This document shows positions 6,620 to 15,220 of a stretch of 42,539 nt of DNA, piece after piece. A program made the translations under genes and the position numbers. Every line of letters starts with the position of its first letter. Positions within the stretch are counted from its first letter, which is position 1. The stretch is from CAXMNX01 sp964194845 (GTDB lineage: Bacteria; Pseudomonadota; Alphaproteobacteria; Rhodobacterales; Rhodobacteraceae): NCBI GenBank assembly GCA_964194845.1, contig CAXMNX010000063.1, forward strand, positions 1-42,539. Direction: 5' to 3'. The notes under the pieces are model-generated. The model was given only the letters and a program-made list of their open reading frames with translations, did not search any database and was not told the DNA's origin.

Positions 6620-7416
6620 CTTTCGGGCGTCAGGAACGAGCGGTCCGACGCCGCATGGACAAACTCGACGATATCCCTGACATAGGCGCTGTCGGTTTCT
6701 TCGCCCAGACGTCGGACACGATCCTGAAACGCCCCCTCGCCCTGCGCCAGCATTTGAAACGCCGCGCGAAGCGCTGTGATGTCGCTGCGCTCTACGCCTT
6801 TGCGCTTGAGGCCGACAAGGTTCAACCCGTCCAGTGTGCCGCGCGGCCCCTGAACAAGCCCGTAAGGGATGACATCGTTTGTCACCATCGTGACCGCACC
6901 TATGATCGCGCCTTTGCCGACACGCACCCATTGATGAATGCCCGAAAGCCCGCCGATAATAACATCATCTTCGACTACACAATGCCCGGCGATGGCACCC
7001 TGATTGGCAACAATCACCCGGTCGCCGACCTGAGCATCATGCGCCACATGCGCGCCGGTCATAAAAAGGCAATCATCGCCCACACGGGTCACCCCGCCGC
7101 CACCTGCGGTGCCGGTGTTCATCGTGACACCTTCGCGGATGCGGTTGCGCTTGCCGACAACCAGTCGCGTCGCTTCGCCCTTGAACTTCAGATCCTGCGG
7201 GATTTCCCCGATGACGGCACCGGGGAATATGACCGTGCCGTCGCCGATCCCGGTTTTCCCTGTGACAACGACCTGTGGCTTCACCTCGACGCCGTCGCCC
7301 AACACCACTTCCGGGCCAATGACCGAAAACGCGCCAATCTTCGCATTCGCGCCGACAATCGCGCCCGTCTCGACCACTGCGGCGGCGTGAAGTTCTGCCG
7401 TGGGATCAATGCTCAC
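6616..7416 (-). CDS. lpxA: UDP-N-acetylglucosamine acyltransferase LpxA
   Basis: First enzyme of lipid A synthesis: transfers a 3-hydroxyacyl chain from acyl carrier protein to UDP-GlcNAc. The start is GTG 7416, overlapping the fabZ stop (GTGA), giving 266 aa beginning 'MSIDPTAEL', like the family. The left-handed beta-helix hexapeptide repeats fill residues 10-190, with catalytic His126 in 'GAHVAHDAQVGD' and 'IPQDLKFKG' at about 72-80, followed by the alpha-helical C-terminal domain. It has coupled starts on both sides (fabZ and lpxI). Confidence 0.96.
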   Translation of the reverse strand: MSIDPTAELHAAAVVETGAIVGANAKIGAFSVIGPEVVLGDGVEVKPQVVVTGKTGIGDGTVIFPGAVIGEIPQDLKFKGEATRLVVGKRNRIREGVTMNTGTAGGGGVTRVGDDCLFMTGAHVAHDAQVGDRVIVANQGAIAGHCVVEDDVIIGGLSGIHQWVRVGKGAIIGAVTMVTNDVIPYGLVQGPRGTLDGLNLVGLKRKGVERSDITALRAAFQMLAQGEGAFQDRVRRLGEETDSAYVRDIVEFVHAASDRSFLTPER

Positions 7417-7868
7417 TTCGGAATATCCATCATCGCGGTGAACTCGCACTCGCATGCCACCTCGCCGTCAACCGTTGCCCGGCCCTTGAATTTCCAGACC
7501 TTTCCACCGCCACGCAGCGTTTCAACCTCCATCCTTAGCGTGTCGCCGGGGCCGACTTTGCGACGGAACTTTGCGCTGTCGATGGCCATGAAATAGACGC
7601 CAAATTTCTTGTCGGCCAGGTTCAGCCCGACGCCCGCGATCACAGCCGCCGTCTGCGCCATCGCCTCGACCATAAAAACGCCGGGAAACACCGGCATCCC
7701 CGGAAAATGGCCCTGAAACTGCGGTTCGTTCATGGTGACGTTCTTGATGCCGACACCGCGCGATGTGCCGTCGATCTCGACCACGCGATCCACCAGCAAA
7801 AATGGATAGCGATGCGGGATGATCCTCTGGATCAGCTCAATATCGGCGCTGGCGAGCGGCCCGGTCAT
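7413..7868 (-). CDS. fabZ: 3-hydroxyacyl-[acyl-carrier-protein] dehydratase FabZ
   Basis: FabZ removes water from 3-hydroxyacyl-ACP in fatty-acid elongation and competes with LpxA for the same substrate. The 151-aa hot-dog-fold protein has 'IPHRYPFLLVDRV' at about 17-29, catalytic His54 in 'GHFPGMPVFPG' and Glu68 in 'MVEAMAQ'. The length is normal. It overlaps lpxA by 3 bases, and 61 bp separate it from skp. The lpxD gene often found between skp and fabZ in other proteobacteria is absent here. Confidence 0.96.
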   Translation of the reverse strand: MTGPLASADIELIQRIIPHRYPFLLVDRVVEIDGTSRGVGIKNVTMNEPQFQGHFPGMPVFPGVFMVEAMAQTAAVIAGVGLNLADKKFGVYFMAIDSAKFRRKVGPGDTLRMEVETLRGGGKVWKFKGRATVDGEVACECEFTAMMDIPK

Positions 7869-7929
7869 ATGGCAGATCCTCTGCTCGTTTTCTGACGGAT
7901 ATCAATCCGATGCAGGTCCGGCAAGGCGA

Positions 7930-8481
7930 TCACTCTGATACGCTTTCTTCGGCCGCTTCGTTGATCCGCACGATGGCCTCGTTGGTTATGTCGATGCTGT
8001 CCGCCGACAGGAAGACGTCGCGCCGGTCCAGCACAACTAATGCGCCCCGTTCGCGGACGATGCCCGATATGATCCCGGCAACATCGCCGACAAAGTTCAG
8101 CCGCGCCGTTTCGCGCTCGCGATTTAGCACGCGCGCTTTCTCGTCCTGCTCGGCCCTGATCCGTTGAACGTCGACATCAAATTCATCCGCCAGGGCGCGA
8201 AACTCGTCCGGCGGCAGCGACGGGCGCTGGTCGGTCAGCGCCTGCTCTCGCTCGATTAGCTCGGCCTCGATAAGTGTATTTTCCTCGGCCAGTGCGGCGG
8301 CCCTGCTCTCCAGTTCGGCATTGACCGTCTCGCCGGGCCCGGTTTCGGCAAAAAGCCGATCCTGATCTATCGTCAGAATAGGCGGCGGAATATTGAACGA
8401 ACCTTCCTGCGCGGATGCCGGTGCGCCAAGCCAAAGGCTCGCACCGACAACCAAGCCCGCAACAAGCCGTGCAACCGGCAT
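7930..8481 (-). CDS. skp: OmpH/Skp-family periplasmic chaperone
   Basis: A 183-aa secreted protein with a signal peptide ending around 'APASA' (residue 24), then 'ILTIDQDRLFAETG' and a long charged, coiled-coil central segment (about residues 50-130). The end resembles OmpH family proteins ('VVLDRRDVFLSADSIDIT'). Skp chaperones unfolded outer-membrane proteins towards the BAM complex. Its ATG overlaps the bamA stop by one base (TGATG), so the two are coupled. Sequence identity to E. coli Skp is low; the call rests on architecture, the 'D-x-x-R/D-V' C-terminal pattern and position. Confidence 0.88.
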   Translation of the reverse strand: MPVARLVAGLVVGASLWLGAPASAQEGSFNIPPPILTIDQDRLFAETGPGETVNAELESRAAALAEENTLIEAELIEREQALTDQRPSLPPDEFRALADEFDVDVQRIRAEQDEKARVLNRERETARLNFVGDVAGIISGIVRERGALVVLDRRDVFLSADSIDITNEAIVRINEAAEESVSE

Positions 8482-10793
8482 CAGAATTCGGTTGAGATTG
8501 AAATGTCGAATGTACGCTCTTCGTCCAGCGGATTCTTCTGGATGGGTGTCGCGAAATTCAGGCGTAACGGCCCAACCGGCGTGGTCCAGAATATCGAAAA
8601 TCCAATCGACGAACGAAGCTCGAAACTGTCGTCTACGACGACACCGGCGACACCAGCTGTGTCATCCAGCCCCCAAAGCGACCCGAAATCCAGGAATACG
8701 CCGCCGGTTAACCCGTACTCTTCAGGCAAACCCAGGGGGAAATCCGCCTCGAAGCGAGCCGAGACATAGTTGTTTCCACCAAGCACATCCGAGATGACTG
8801 CGCCAATATCGCGCGGGCCGACACCGCGCGAACTGAAGCCCCGAAGATCGCCAGAGCTCAGGAAAAATCGGTCGCTGACCCGTGATCCACCCCCGCCAAG
8901 CGCGGATACGACGCCGCCTTCAAAGATTGCCCTGAGCGTCACTTCTTCGTTCAGAATATCGCGCTGCGCGACCACCGATCCTGTGGTTTTGACAAATTCC
9001 GTGTCGCCGCCAAGCCCGGCAAACTCCTGACCAAATGTGTAACGCACGCCACGGTTCGGGTTTAACCCGCCTCTGAGAAGGTCAAGCGTATAGTTATATC
9101 CGACCGAACTCCGCCAAAGATTGCCTGCCTCGGCCATCAATATCGGCGAGGCATCGACCGAGACATTGAAAATGTCTTCACTGGCAATCTCGTAATATGT
9201 GGAAAGACGTCCGTTTTCGCTAACCGGAAAACCAAGCGACGGGCTAAATGAACTGACCCGCGTCTCGTAGGCGGCGGAATCGAAATCGGTTGTCAGGTGC
9301 CGTGCAGTCAGTCCAAACGTCAGATCGCGGCCCAGAAAGGCCGGTTCGCGGAACGATATGGACGAGTCCGAATTTTCCGCGCCAGAATCGATCCTCACAG
9401 ACAACGACTGGCCGCGCCCAAGAAAGTTTCGCTCCGAAAACCCAACGGTCAGCGCAAATCCGGTATCGGTGGAATACGCACCACCAAAGGTCAGTGAACC
9501 GGTCGCCTGTTCCTCCACATCCACATCCACAATAACCTGATCCGGCGCCGAACCTTCCCGAGTCTCAACGCTTGGCGGGTCGGTGAAAAACCCAAGAACG
9601 CTTATGCGTTCAGCCGCATTACGGATCTCGCGCGGATTGAACGGGTCCCCCTCAACCGTATCGAATTGCCGCCGGATCACCCGGTCCAGCGTCGTTGCGT
9701 TTCCTTCGATATCGATCCGCTCGACGAAAACCCGTGGTCCGCGAACCAGCGCAAACTCGACGTCCAGCGTCAAAGTGCGGTTGTTTCGGTTGATCCGTGG
9801 ATCGACGCGCAGAAAATCAAATCCCTGTTGCAACGCCAGTTGCTCGAGCCGCGCAATCTGTTCTTCGATCCGGGACGGGTTCCAGGTTTCACCCGGCCGC
9901 AAGCGAACCGCCCTGCGGTATTCTTCAATGTCGGTCTCGGCAAATTCTGACGTGACCGAGATCTCGCCAACACTGTATTGTTGCCCTTCGCGGAGGTTAA
10001 ATGTGATGAAGCTTGCATCTCGCTCGCGCGAAAACTCGGTCGTGACATCGAGTATTTGAAAATCGACATACCCACGCGAGTTGTAGAAATCTCGCAAGGC
10101 TTGGCGATCAAACGCAATGCGTTCGGGCGAAAACGTGTCGGCACGGATCAAAGCCCGCAGAAACCCGGCCTGCTTGGTGCCGATGGCACGACGCAGGCGT
10201 CGGTCGGAATAGGCCCTGTTGCCAACAAAACTGACCCGCTCATTTTCAACATTCCGCCCTTCGGCCACCTCAAATACAAGATCGACCCGGTTGTCGGACC
10301 GGCGGATGATCTTCGGCGTCACGGTCGCGGCCAGCCGGGCTTCCGCCGCGTAGGCGTCGGCAATAAGCGATGCGTCCGCTTCGGCCACCGTGGGCGAATA
10401 CACGCGGCGCGGCTGCGACGAAAGGATCGACATCAGCTGCTCGTCCTCCAGGCGCCGATTGCCCTCAATATTTATCCGGTTGATTGTTGGCCTTTCCACG
10501 ACAACAATCCTCAGGCCATTTCCGGTCGGCACTGCATTGACCGATTCAAAAAGCCCCGAGGTAACGATCCGTTGAACGGCGTCATTGACCTGCGCGTCGC
10601 TTGCCACCGCACCTTGTTCCAGATCGGCCAGACTGATGATGGTTGATGCGGGAATGCGGAGGTTGCCCTCGACGGCGATCGCATTGACGCGCGTCTGCGC
10701 ATCCGATGGTCCTTGCGTTACCCAAAGACCCAGAAATATCGACAGCACCGCGGCCAACCCGCGAAATACTCTGAAAGAGTTTGCCCCAGCCAT
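8481..10793 (-). CDS. bamA: Outer-membrane protein assembly factor BamA
   Basis: BamA is the central barrel of the complex that inserts proteins into the outer membrane. The 770-aa protein has a signal peptide (about 1-33), five POTRA repeats (about 35-420, each starting near 'I-x-V-E-G-N' as in 'INAIAVEGNLRI', 'INRINIEGNRRL' and 'ERIDIEGNATT'), and a 16-strand barrel (about 430-770). 'GGVFLDFGSLWG', 'SIGFSIFWTTPVGPLRLNFATPI' and a terminal aromatic Phe are present. It heads the bamA-to-lpxB operon and has its own promoter at 10830-10858. Confidence 0.96.
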   Translation of the reverse strand: MAGANSFRVFRGLAAVLSIFLGLWVTQGPSDAQTRVNAIAVEGNLRIPASTIISLADLEQGAVASDAQVNDAVQRIVTSGLFESVNAVPTGNGLRIVVVERPTINRINIEGNRRLEDEQLMSILSSQPRRVYSPTVAEADASLIADAYAAEARLAATVTPKIIRRSDNRVDLVFEVAEGRNVENERVSFVGNRAYSDRRLRRAIGTKQAGFLRALIRADTFSPERIAFDRQALRDFYNSRGYVDFQILDVTTEFSRERDASFITFNLREGQQYSVGEISVTSEFAETDIEEYRRAVRLRPGETWNPSRIEEQIARLEQLALQQGFDFLRVDPRINRNNRTLTLDVEFALVRGPRVFVERIDIEGNATTLDRVIRRQFDTVEGDPFNPREIRNAAERISVLGFFTDPPSVETREGSAPDQVIVDVDVEEQATGSLTFGGAYSTDTGFALTVGFSERNFLGRGQSLSVRIDSGAENSDSSISFREPAFLGRDLTFGLTARHLTTDFDSAAYETRVSSFSPSLGFPVSENGRLSTYYEIASEDIFNVSVDASPILMAEAGNLWRSSVGYNYTLDLLRGGLNPNRGVRYTFGQEFAGLGGDTEFVKTTGSVVAQRDILNEEVTLRAIFEGGVVSALGGGGSRVSDRFFLSSGDLRGFSSRGVGPRDIGAVISDVLGGNNYVSARFEADFPLGLPEEYGLTGGVFLDFGSLWGLDDTAGVAGVVVDDSFELRSSIGFSIFWTTPVGPLRLNFATPIQKNPLDEERTFDISISTEF

Positions 10794-10829
10794 ATTCCCT
10801 CGCCCGCGTTGTCCGCTCGTTCGGGACTG

Positions 10830-10858
10830 TGAGTAAAGGGATTCTAGAGGGGTGTCAA
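10830..10858 (-). promoter_or_regulatory. Sigma-70-like promoter of bamA
   Basis: Reading the minus strand, a perfect TTGACA (10858-10853) is followed after 17 bases by TACTCA (10835-10830). The bamA start codon is about 37 bp further on. The -35 shares two bases with the T-run of the terminator just upstream. The -35 is perfect, the -10 has imperfect but acceptable bases, and the spacing is ideal. Confidence 0.6.
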
Positions 10859-10889
10859 AAACACGAAACCGCCCCTAAGGACGGCTTCG
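10857..10889 (-). terminator. Intrinsic terminator after the uppS-rseP transcription unit
   Basis: On the minus strand, an 11-bp stem with two G-U pairs (10889-10879 with 10874-10864) and a four-base loop is followed by G-T-G and five T (10861-10857). It lies 25 bp after the small membrane-protein gene and before the bamA promoter, so it divides the long envelope cluster into two units. Confidence 0.7.
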
Positions 10890-10914
10890 CTCGAGTGCAT
10901 TAAGCGGGTGCGGA

Positions 10915-11043
10915 TTAACCGGGCGCGCCGATGTAAGCGGCCAGGAAAAGCGCGCCACCAAGCGCCAAAAGCGAGATCAAACGGTCGAGGTTCAGCTCGA
11001 CAAGCAATTCAAGGCCCTTGTATCCGGTCTGAAGTATTCGCAT
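10915..11043 (-). CDS. Small one-helix membrane protein downstream of rseP (42 aa)
   Basis: A 42-aa protein starting 'MRILQTGYKGLELLVELNLD', followed by one hydrophobic helix ('LISLLALGGALFLAAYIG', about residues 22-39) and a very short tail. A start three codons earlier at 11052 is also possible. It lies between rseP and the terminator, on the same strand. The charged amphipathic lead and single transmembrane helix are typical of genuine small membrane proteins. I do not know a named family; its place between rseP and bamA suggests an envelope role, which is inference. Confidence 0.6.
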   Translation of the reverse strand: MRILQTGYKGLELLVELNLDRLISLLALGGALFLAAYIGAPG

Positions 11044-11146
11044 CTCGGTCATCCGTCTATTTGATGCCCTTTGATTATTGGTCAAATAGGGCTGAAATAC
11101 GGCTCGTAAGCGGCGTTCCGGCGGCACTTGGGTAAACTTGAAACGA

Positions 11147-12490
11147 TTACGGACAGAAAATATCGTTCGTCACTGCAAACAGCATTAGCGCCAGCATAAT
11201 CGTTAACCCGCCCGCCATCAAATATTTTAACGCCTGATCGCTGGGCGGACGACCCGTTACGGCCTCGAAAGCATAAAACACCAGATGTCCGCCATCCAAC
11301 ACCGGGATCGGGAAAAGGTTCAGCATGCCCACAGCCGTTGACAGCACGGCAATAAACCAAATGAACGTCAGCCACCCCTGGCTGGCGGCCTGTCCGGATA
11401 CCTCGGCAATGCCAATGGGCCCCGAAATATTACACGTCGAGATTTTACCGGCAATCATGTGATAGAGGCCGGAAATTGACGACTTGGTGATATAGATAAT
11501 CTGTCCGGCACCATACGATAGCGCTTGACCGATCGCTGGTGTTTCGGTCGCTGGCTCAAAAACCAGCCCGCCGCCAAGGCCAATCATGAAATGCGTTTCA
11601 AAACCGCCGTCCGGCTGCGGCAAGTCCATGCGCCGCGGCGTCAGCGTGAACGACATAATCTCGCCTCCCCGCCAAACTTCAAGGCCAGTCGGCGCGCCGT
11701 CCGACGCACGCACCATGTCGCGCAATTGATCAAAATCGAATACCGGCGTCCCGTTTACGGCCGTCACCACATCATCGGCAAACAATCCTGCTTCCTCGGC
11801 CGCTGATCCCGGTGTTACCGATGTTGCCAGGGGGGGATAAAGCCACGGTCCTTGGACAGTAACTTCAATGTTGTCGCGCAAAACGGTGTATGTCAGCGAC
11901 CTTTTGGCTTCCAAAGCCCGCCCAAACGCTGCGAAGTCTTCGATGCCAGGCACAACCTTGCCGTCGATGGACAGCAAAACGTCACCGCGCTGCAAATCCT
12001 CCTGCGACGCGGCCGCTGGCACAACACGCAAAGTTTCAACTGTGATCGGGTCGCTGGCCACGCCACGCACCATCAGCAACAGTGCAAACACCAGAAATGA
12101 CAGCACAAAATTGAATACCGGCCCCGCCGCTACCGTTAATGAGCGCGCCCACAAAGGCGCGCCGTGCATGGTCGCGCGCAGGTCGTCATCGCTTAGCCCC
12201 GACATCGCTCCGGCGTCCTTGCCCGAAGCCGCATTTGCATCGCCACGGAATTTTACAAATCCGCCAAACGGAATAGCTGCGACCTGCCATTTCGTTCCAT
12301 ATTGGTCCACACGGGCGTAAAGAACCGGGCCAAACCCTACCGAAAAGATATCGGCCTTTATCCCGGTCCAGCGCCCGACAATGTAGTGACCGTATTCGTG
12401 GACCGCGACGATGATCGACAACGCCAGAACGAAAAACGCAATCGTCCATATTAAATTGCCAAATGTCGGAATTAACCCAGCCAGATCCAT
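11147..12490 (-). CDS. rseP: Site-2 metalloprotease RseP
   Basis: Inner-membrane zinc protease that cuts anti-sigma factors within the membrane. The 447-aa protein has the zinc motif His31-Glu32-Tyr-Gly-His35 in the first transmembrane helix and 'FGGFVKFRGD' after it. One or two PDZ-like domains lie in the middle (about 120-310, 'GSAAEEAGLFADDVVTAVNG'), and the third zinc ligand Asp399 is in 'PIPVLDGGHLVFY'. C-terminal membrane helices follow. It lies 8 bp after dxr in the usual dxr-rseP-bamA order. Confidence 0.96.
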   Translation of the reverse strand: MDLAGLIPTFGNLIWTIAFFVLALSIIVAVHEYGHYIVGRWTGIKADIFSVGFGPVLYARVDQYGTKWQVAAIPFGGFVKFRGDANAASGKDAGAMSGLSDDDLRATMHGAPLWARSLTVAAGPVFNFVLSFLVFALLLMVRGVASDPITVETLRVVPAAASQEDLQRGDVLLSIDGKVVPGIEDFAAFGRALEAKRSLTYTVLRDNIEVTVQGPWLYPPLATSVTPGSAAEEAGLFADDVVTAVNGTPVFDFDQLRDMVRASDGAPTGLEVWRGGEIMSFTLTPRRMDLPQPDGGFETHFMIGLGGGLVFEPATETPAIGQALSYGAGQIIYITKSSISGLYHMIAGKISTCNISGPIGIAEVSGQAASQGWLTFIWFIAVLSTAVGMLNLFPIPVLDGGHLVFYAFEAVTGRPPSDQALKYLMAGGLTIMLALMLFAVTNDIFCP

Positions 12491-12498
12491 GATTGCCC

Positions 12499-13668
12499 TT
12501 ATCGTTGCCGTCTAGTGATGGACGCATCAGCGCGTTGTCGTGCCATTTGGTCCGCCTCGCGCACGGTATCAAGGGTAATCGCGGCCAAACCTAGACCTTC
12601 GCCTGACATATTTTCGATCACATCTTCAACAACCGCCGCCATATCCAGAAATCCGATCTGACCGCCAATGAAGCCGTCAAGCGCGCGTTCCTTCGCAGCA
12701 TTAAAGACCGCACCGGCCAATCCGCCCTCGTCCATGACCCACCGGGCGAGCCTTAATGCTGGATATCGATCTTCGTTTGGCGCGTGAAATGTCAACTGGC
12801 CAATCTTCGCCAGATCGAGCCGCTCCACTGGTAAATAAACGCGCGCTGGCCAGTTCAAGGCATAGCCGATCGCGTGGCGCATATCGGGTGGACCAACGTG
12901 CGCCATAAACGCGCCATCGTGGAAACCAACTAGCGCGTGGATAAGGCTTTCGGGATGAATGACAGTTTCGATCTTGCCAGGATCAATATCGAAAAATTCA
13001 TGCGTTTCAATAAGTTCTAATGCCTTATTAAACAAACTGGCGCTGTCGATGGTGATCCGCTGCCCCATATCCCAGTTTGGATGTGACGAGGCTTCTTTTA
13101 ATGTTGCAGTCTTCAACCGCTCGGCAGGCCAGTCGCGAAATGCGCCGCCAGACGCGGTTATGACAACTCGCTCGACCGCCTCGATCTCCTCGCCTTGAAG
13201 CGCCTGAAATACCGCCGAGTGCTCGCTGTCGACCGGCAGGATTGTGGCGCCATGGCAACCTGCCGTGGCTTTCATCAACGGCCCGGCCGTGACCAGGCTT
13301 TCCTTGTTGGCCAGCGCCAGCGTTGTTCCCTGCTCCAACGCTTTCAGCCCCGGCAAAAGACCGGCCGCACCAACGATTGCCGACATAATCCAGTGCGCGG
13401 GGCGATCTGCCGCGTCACAAATCGCGGCGTCGCCTGCCGCAGATTCGATGCCAGTTCCGGAAAGCGCGTCGCGCAGATCGCTCAGACATTCCTCGTGCGC
13501 CGTCACCGCCACGTCGGCTCTGAATTCCTTCGCCTGCTCGGCCAGCTTTGCGATATTGTGGCCACCGGTCAGCGCCACAACGTCAAAATCGTCGGAATTT
13601 CGGCGCACAAGGTCGATTGTATTGCAGCCGATTGACCCGGTTGACCCGAAAATCGAGATCTTGCGCAT
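12499..13668 (-). CDS. dxr: 1-deoxy-D-xylulose 5-phosphate reductoisomerase Dxr (IspC)
   Basis: Converts DXP to MEP with NADPH, the second step of non-mevalonate isoprenoid synthesis, feeding the uppS product nearby. From ATG 13668 the protein is 389 aa: 'MRKISIFGSTGSIGCNT' with the NADPH motif at 8-14, 'ALANKESLVTAG', the metal-binding 'PVDSEHSAVFQAL' and the loop 'SSHPNWDMGQRITIDSAS'. The start overlaps the cdsA stop by one base. The same frame is open upstream, but that part lies inside cdsA and is not homologous. Confidence 0.96.
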   Translation of the reverse strand: MRKISIFGSTGSIGCNTIDLVRRNSDDFDVVALTGGHNIAKLAEQAKEFRADVAVTAHEECLSDLRDALSGTGIESAAGDAAICDAADRPAHWIMSAIVGAAGLLPGLKALEQGTTLALANKESLVTAGPLMKATAGCHGATILPVDSEHSAVFQALQGEEIEAVERVVITASGGAFRDWPAERLKTATLKEASSHPNWDMGQRITIDSASLFNKALELIETHEFFDIDPGKIETVIHPESLIHALVGFHDGAFMAHVGPPDMRHAIGYALNWPARVYLPVERLDLAKIGQLTFHAPNEDRYPALRLARWVMDEGGLAGAVFNAAKERALDGFIGGQIGFLDMAAVVEDVIENMSGEGLGLAAITLDTVREADQMARQRADASITRRQR

Positions 13669-14465
13669 CAGATCGGCAGCGGCGTTGGCGGAAAATCGAT
13701 CACTCGCTCGACCAGCAGCAGAAATATAGACGCGCCAAGCATACCGTCGAACCGGTCGAACATGCCGCCGTGTCCGGGCATGATCGCCGAGCTGTCTTTG
13801 ACACCCATCCGCCTTTTCACGGCGCTTTCGGCAACATCCCCCAATTGCGACGCCATTGAAATTGCAATGGAAATGGCGATCAATTCGCCACCCGCCTGGC
13901 CGTGCCAGACAAATAGCGCACCAATAAGTGCCGCACCGACCCAGCCGGCCACAGTTCCCGACCAGGTTTTCTTCGGGCTGATTTTCGGCCAGAATTTCGG
14001 CCCGCCAATGAAGCGACCGGCGAAATATCCCAGAATATCCGTCGCGATGACGACAAGCGCCAACCACGCCATCCAACCGAACCCGAAATCGTCGCGCAGC
14101 GCCATCAATCCGAAACCGGCGACCAGGATAGCGGCCGAAAATATTGCGTAGGTGAACCGGTGTTTGTCCACCAACCCCACCCCCAGCATGGCCGGGGCCA
14201 GCAAAAGCGGAAGCGCATAGCCGCCCGGCAAAGCCGCCGCGACCAGCAGTGCAATTACCGAGGCCACCGCGATGGGAACGGCAAGTCGGTTTGCACCGAT
14301 CATCCGCAATAGTTCCCAAAGGATGATGCCCGATACTGCCGCAATCAGCAGGTTGAAGGTCAGCCCGCCGACCCACATCACCCAAATCCCGACGCCAGCA
14401 GCAACAGCGCCCGACATCAAACGCGGTGTCAGATCACTCCACTGCGCACCCCCGGCATGGCTCAT
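13668..14465 (-). CDS. cdsA: Phosphatidate cytidylyltransferase CdsA
   Basis: Makes CDP-diacylglycerol, the precursor of all phospholipids, in the inner membrane. From ATG 14465, which overlaps the uppS stop (ATGA), it is 265 aa with about seven or eight hydrophobic helices. It carries the family signature 'SQLGDVAESAVKRRMGVKDSSAIMPGHGGMFDRFD' pattern: Ser, Asp and Glu of the first half and 'PGHGG-x-x-DR-x-D' of the second. It is shorter at the N-terminus than E. coli CdsA, as in other alphaproteobacteria. Confidence 0.95.
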   Translation of the reverse strand: MSHAGGAQWSDLTPRLMSGAVAAGVGIWVMWVGGLTFNLLIAAVSGIILWELLRMIGANRLAVPIAVASVIALLVAAALPGGYALPLLLAPAMLGVGLVDKHRFTYAIFSAAILVAGFGLMALRDDFGFGWMAWLALVVIATDILGYFAGRFIGGPKFWPKISPKKTWSGTVAGWVGAALIGALFVWHGQAGGELIAISIAISMASQLGDVAESAVKRRMGVKDSSAIMPGHGGMFDRFDGMLGASIFLLLVERVIDFPPTPLPI

Positions 14466-15181
14466 CCAGGCACGGCCCCGTATCGGCGTTCGCGATTGCA
14501 ATAGCTGTTCAGTATCCGGCCAAACTCGTCGCGGGTAAAATCGGGCCAGAGTGTGTCAATAAATTCATATTCCGAATACGCAGTCTGCCAGAGCAGAAAA
14601 TTCGAGATCCGCGCCTCGCCACTGGTGCGGATCACCAGATCGGGGTCCGGAAGAACATAGGTGTCCAGATGACGCGCCAGCATTTCGGCGTCCACTGCCT
14701 CGGGGTCAACGCGGCCTGTCGCAACTTCGCGGCATAACCGCCGCGCAGCGCGCGTCACCTCGTCCCGCCCGCCATAGTTCAGGGCAACCGTCAAATGGAT
14801 CTGATCGTTGTCGCAGGTCAAAAGCTCCAGCTCGTCCATAAGTGCGACAAGCGTTTCGTCCAGTTTGATACGGTCGCCAATAAAACGCACGCGAACGCCC
14901 GCTTCGAGCAATCGCTTGGTCTCGCTCGTTAGGTAGCGCTTAAAAAGCTTCATCAGACCGGAAACCTCGGCCTGCGTGCGCTTCCAGTTTTCTGTCGAAA
15001 AAGCAAATATCGTCAGATACTTGACGCCCAGATCCGGGCACGCCTCGACAATCTCGCGCACCCGTTTTGCCCCGGCGTGATGGCCAAACAGCCTTGGCTT
15101 ACCGCGCGCCTGTGCCCAGCGACCGTTTCCATCCATGATAATCGCCACATGTTCGGGCGAAGCCTTAATACGTTTGCCCAC
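14462..15181 (-). CDS. uppS: Undecaprenyl (isoprenyl) diphosphate synthase UppS
   Basis: A cis-prenyltransferase that builds the C55 carrier lipid for peptidoglycan and other envelope polymers. The 239-aa protein has 'IIMDGNGRWA' with catalytic Asp17, 'GHHAGAKRVREI', 'FAFSTENWKR', 'NYGGRDEV' and 'PDLVIRTSGEARISNFLLWQTAYSE', covering all five conserved regions. The length is normal. It lies 39 bp after frr. Confidence 0.97.
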   Translation of the reverse strand: MGKRIKASPEHVAIIMDGNGRWAQARGKPRLFGHHAGAKRVREIVEACPDLGVKYLTIFAFSTENWKRTQAEVSGLMKLFKRYLTSETKRLLEAGVRVRFIGDRIKLDETLVALMDELELLTCDNDQIHLTVALNYGGRDEVTRAARRLCREVATGRVDPEAVDAEMLARHLDTYVLPDPDLVIRTSGEARISNFLLWQTAYSEYEFIDTLWPDFTRDEFGRILNSYCNRERRYGAVPG

Positions 15182-15220
15182 TAGGGGTCTCCTCGATAAT
15201 TGCCCCGCCCCGCGGTGTGT

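Noticed and set aside
6571..7596. 341-aa plus-strand open frame
   Set aside because: Antisense to lpxA, the end of fabZ and the start of lpxI; no domain and no ribosome-binding site.
12499..14385. Reading the 628-codon frame as one fusion protein
   Set aside because: Only the part from 13668 matches Dxr; the upstream part is cdsA in another frame and is not conserved.
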